Below the pieces are notes generated by a model. The model saw only the letters and a program-made list of their open reading frames with translations, ran no database searches and was not told the DNA's origin. Positions 5,553-5,684 of a stretch of DNA of 5,684 nucleotides are shown here, in pieces. Where the stretch lies: positions 1-5,684 of the forward strand of contig DAHWBL010000345.1 in the NCBI GenBank assembly GCA_027323595.1, written 5' to 3'. The translations under genes and the position numbers were made by a program. The first letter of the stretch is position 1. Every line of letters begins with the position of its first letter. Origin of the DNA: Acetobacteraceae bacterium. Lineage in GTDB: Bacteria > Pseudomonadota > Alphaproteobacteria > Acetobacterales > Acetobacteraceae.

Positions 5553-5684
5553 TCATTTGCCGGCGATGCCGACGGTGCGGCCGGGATAGCCGGCGGCGTC
5601 GAAATACATCGTCTTGTCGGCCTGTTGCCAGTGCAGCACGGTGACGTTGCCCAGCGCGTCGGGGCGCGAGCGGGTGATGCCGCT
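5553..5684 (-). CDS. Unrecognised protein, C-terminal fragment (cut by window edge)
   Basis: The minus strand is open from the window edge to a TGA at 5555-5553, giving 43 residues that begin SGITRSRPDALGNVTVLHWQ and end GYPGRTVGIAGK. Third positions are mostly G or C, as in the genuine genes, and the peptide reads like a real protein tail, with alternating beta-strand-like hydrophobics (VTVLHW, KTMYFDA). I do not recognise a family. It is convergent with the monooxygenase gene, with no base between the two stop codons. A shared transcript is excluded; shared function cannot be judged. Confidence 0.6.
   Translation of the reverse strand, partial: SGITRSRPDALGNVTVLHWQQADKTMYFDAAGYPGRTVGIAGK

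Overview
This is a GC-rich window, apart from an A/T- and G/T-rich patch at about 211-475. It looks like an alphaproteobacterial chromosome, most likely Rhodospirillales/Acetobacteraceae. The pointers are the protein families (YqjI-like PadR, DUF2218, DUF2244 divergent from endonuclease III), the very GC-rich codon use, and the A/T hairpin near 454-475, a type I associate with acetic-acid-bacterial intergenic regions. The lineage is inferred from memory of such genomes, not from a search.

Layout. Positions 1-137 (minus) are the first 45 codons of an IS110-family transposase, whose element runs off the left edge. Positions 138-495 hold no gene. They contain the outer end of the insertion sequence, a strongly G/T-biased strand, a REP-like GC hairpin, and an A/T hairpin that could end the fumarase transcript. 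Next comes a minus-strand series read right to left: a DUF2244 membrane protein (3347-2868), a YqjI-like PadR regulator (2800-2237), a DUF2218 protein overlapping it by ATGA (2240-1929), and class II fumarase fumC (1881-496). On the plus strand, divergent from the DUF2244 gene, are endonuclease III (nth, 3395-4117) and an NtaA/SnaA/DszA-type flavin monooxygenase (4215-5552). The right edge holds the last 43 codons of an unrecognised minus-strand gene (5553-5684), whose stop codon abuts the monooxygenase stop.

How the genes may work together. The clearest unit is padR-DUF2218-fumC. The regulator has a His-rich N-terminus like the nickel-responsive repressor YqjI. Two 12-bp direct repeats (TCAAGATATATC) overlap its likely -35 and -10 boxes, which suggests metal-dependent autoregulation. 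DUF2218 is a domain I associate with siderophore-interacting reductases, and FumC is the iron-independent fumarase, so a metal- or iron-homeostasis theme is plausible but inferred. A long near-perfect hairpin sits between the DUF2218 gene and fumC, and its second arm covers the fumC ribosome-binding region. I see no dramatic new system. The most interesting elements are this possible metal-response operon, the hairpin over the fumC start, and the IS110 end next to an A/T-rich repeated motif.
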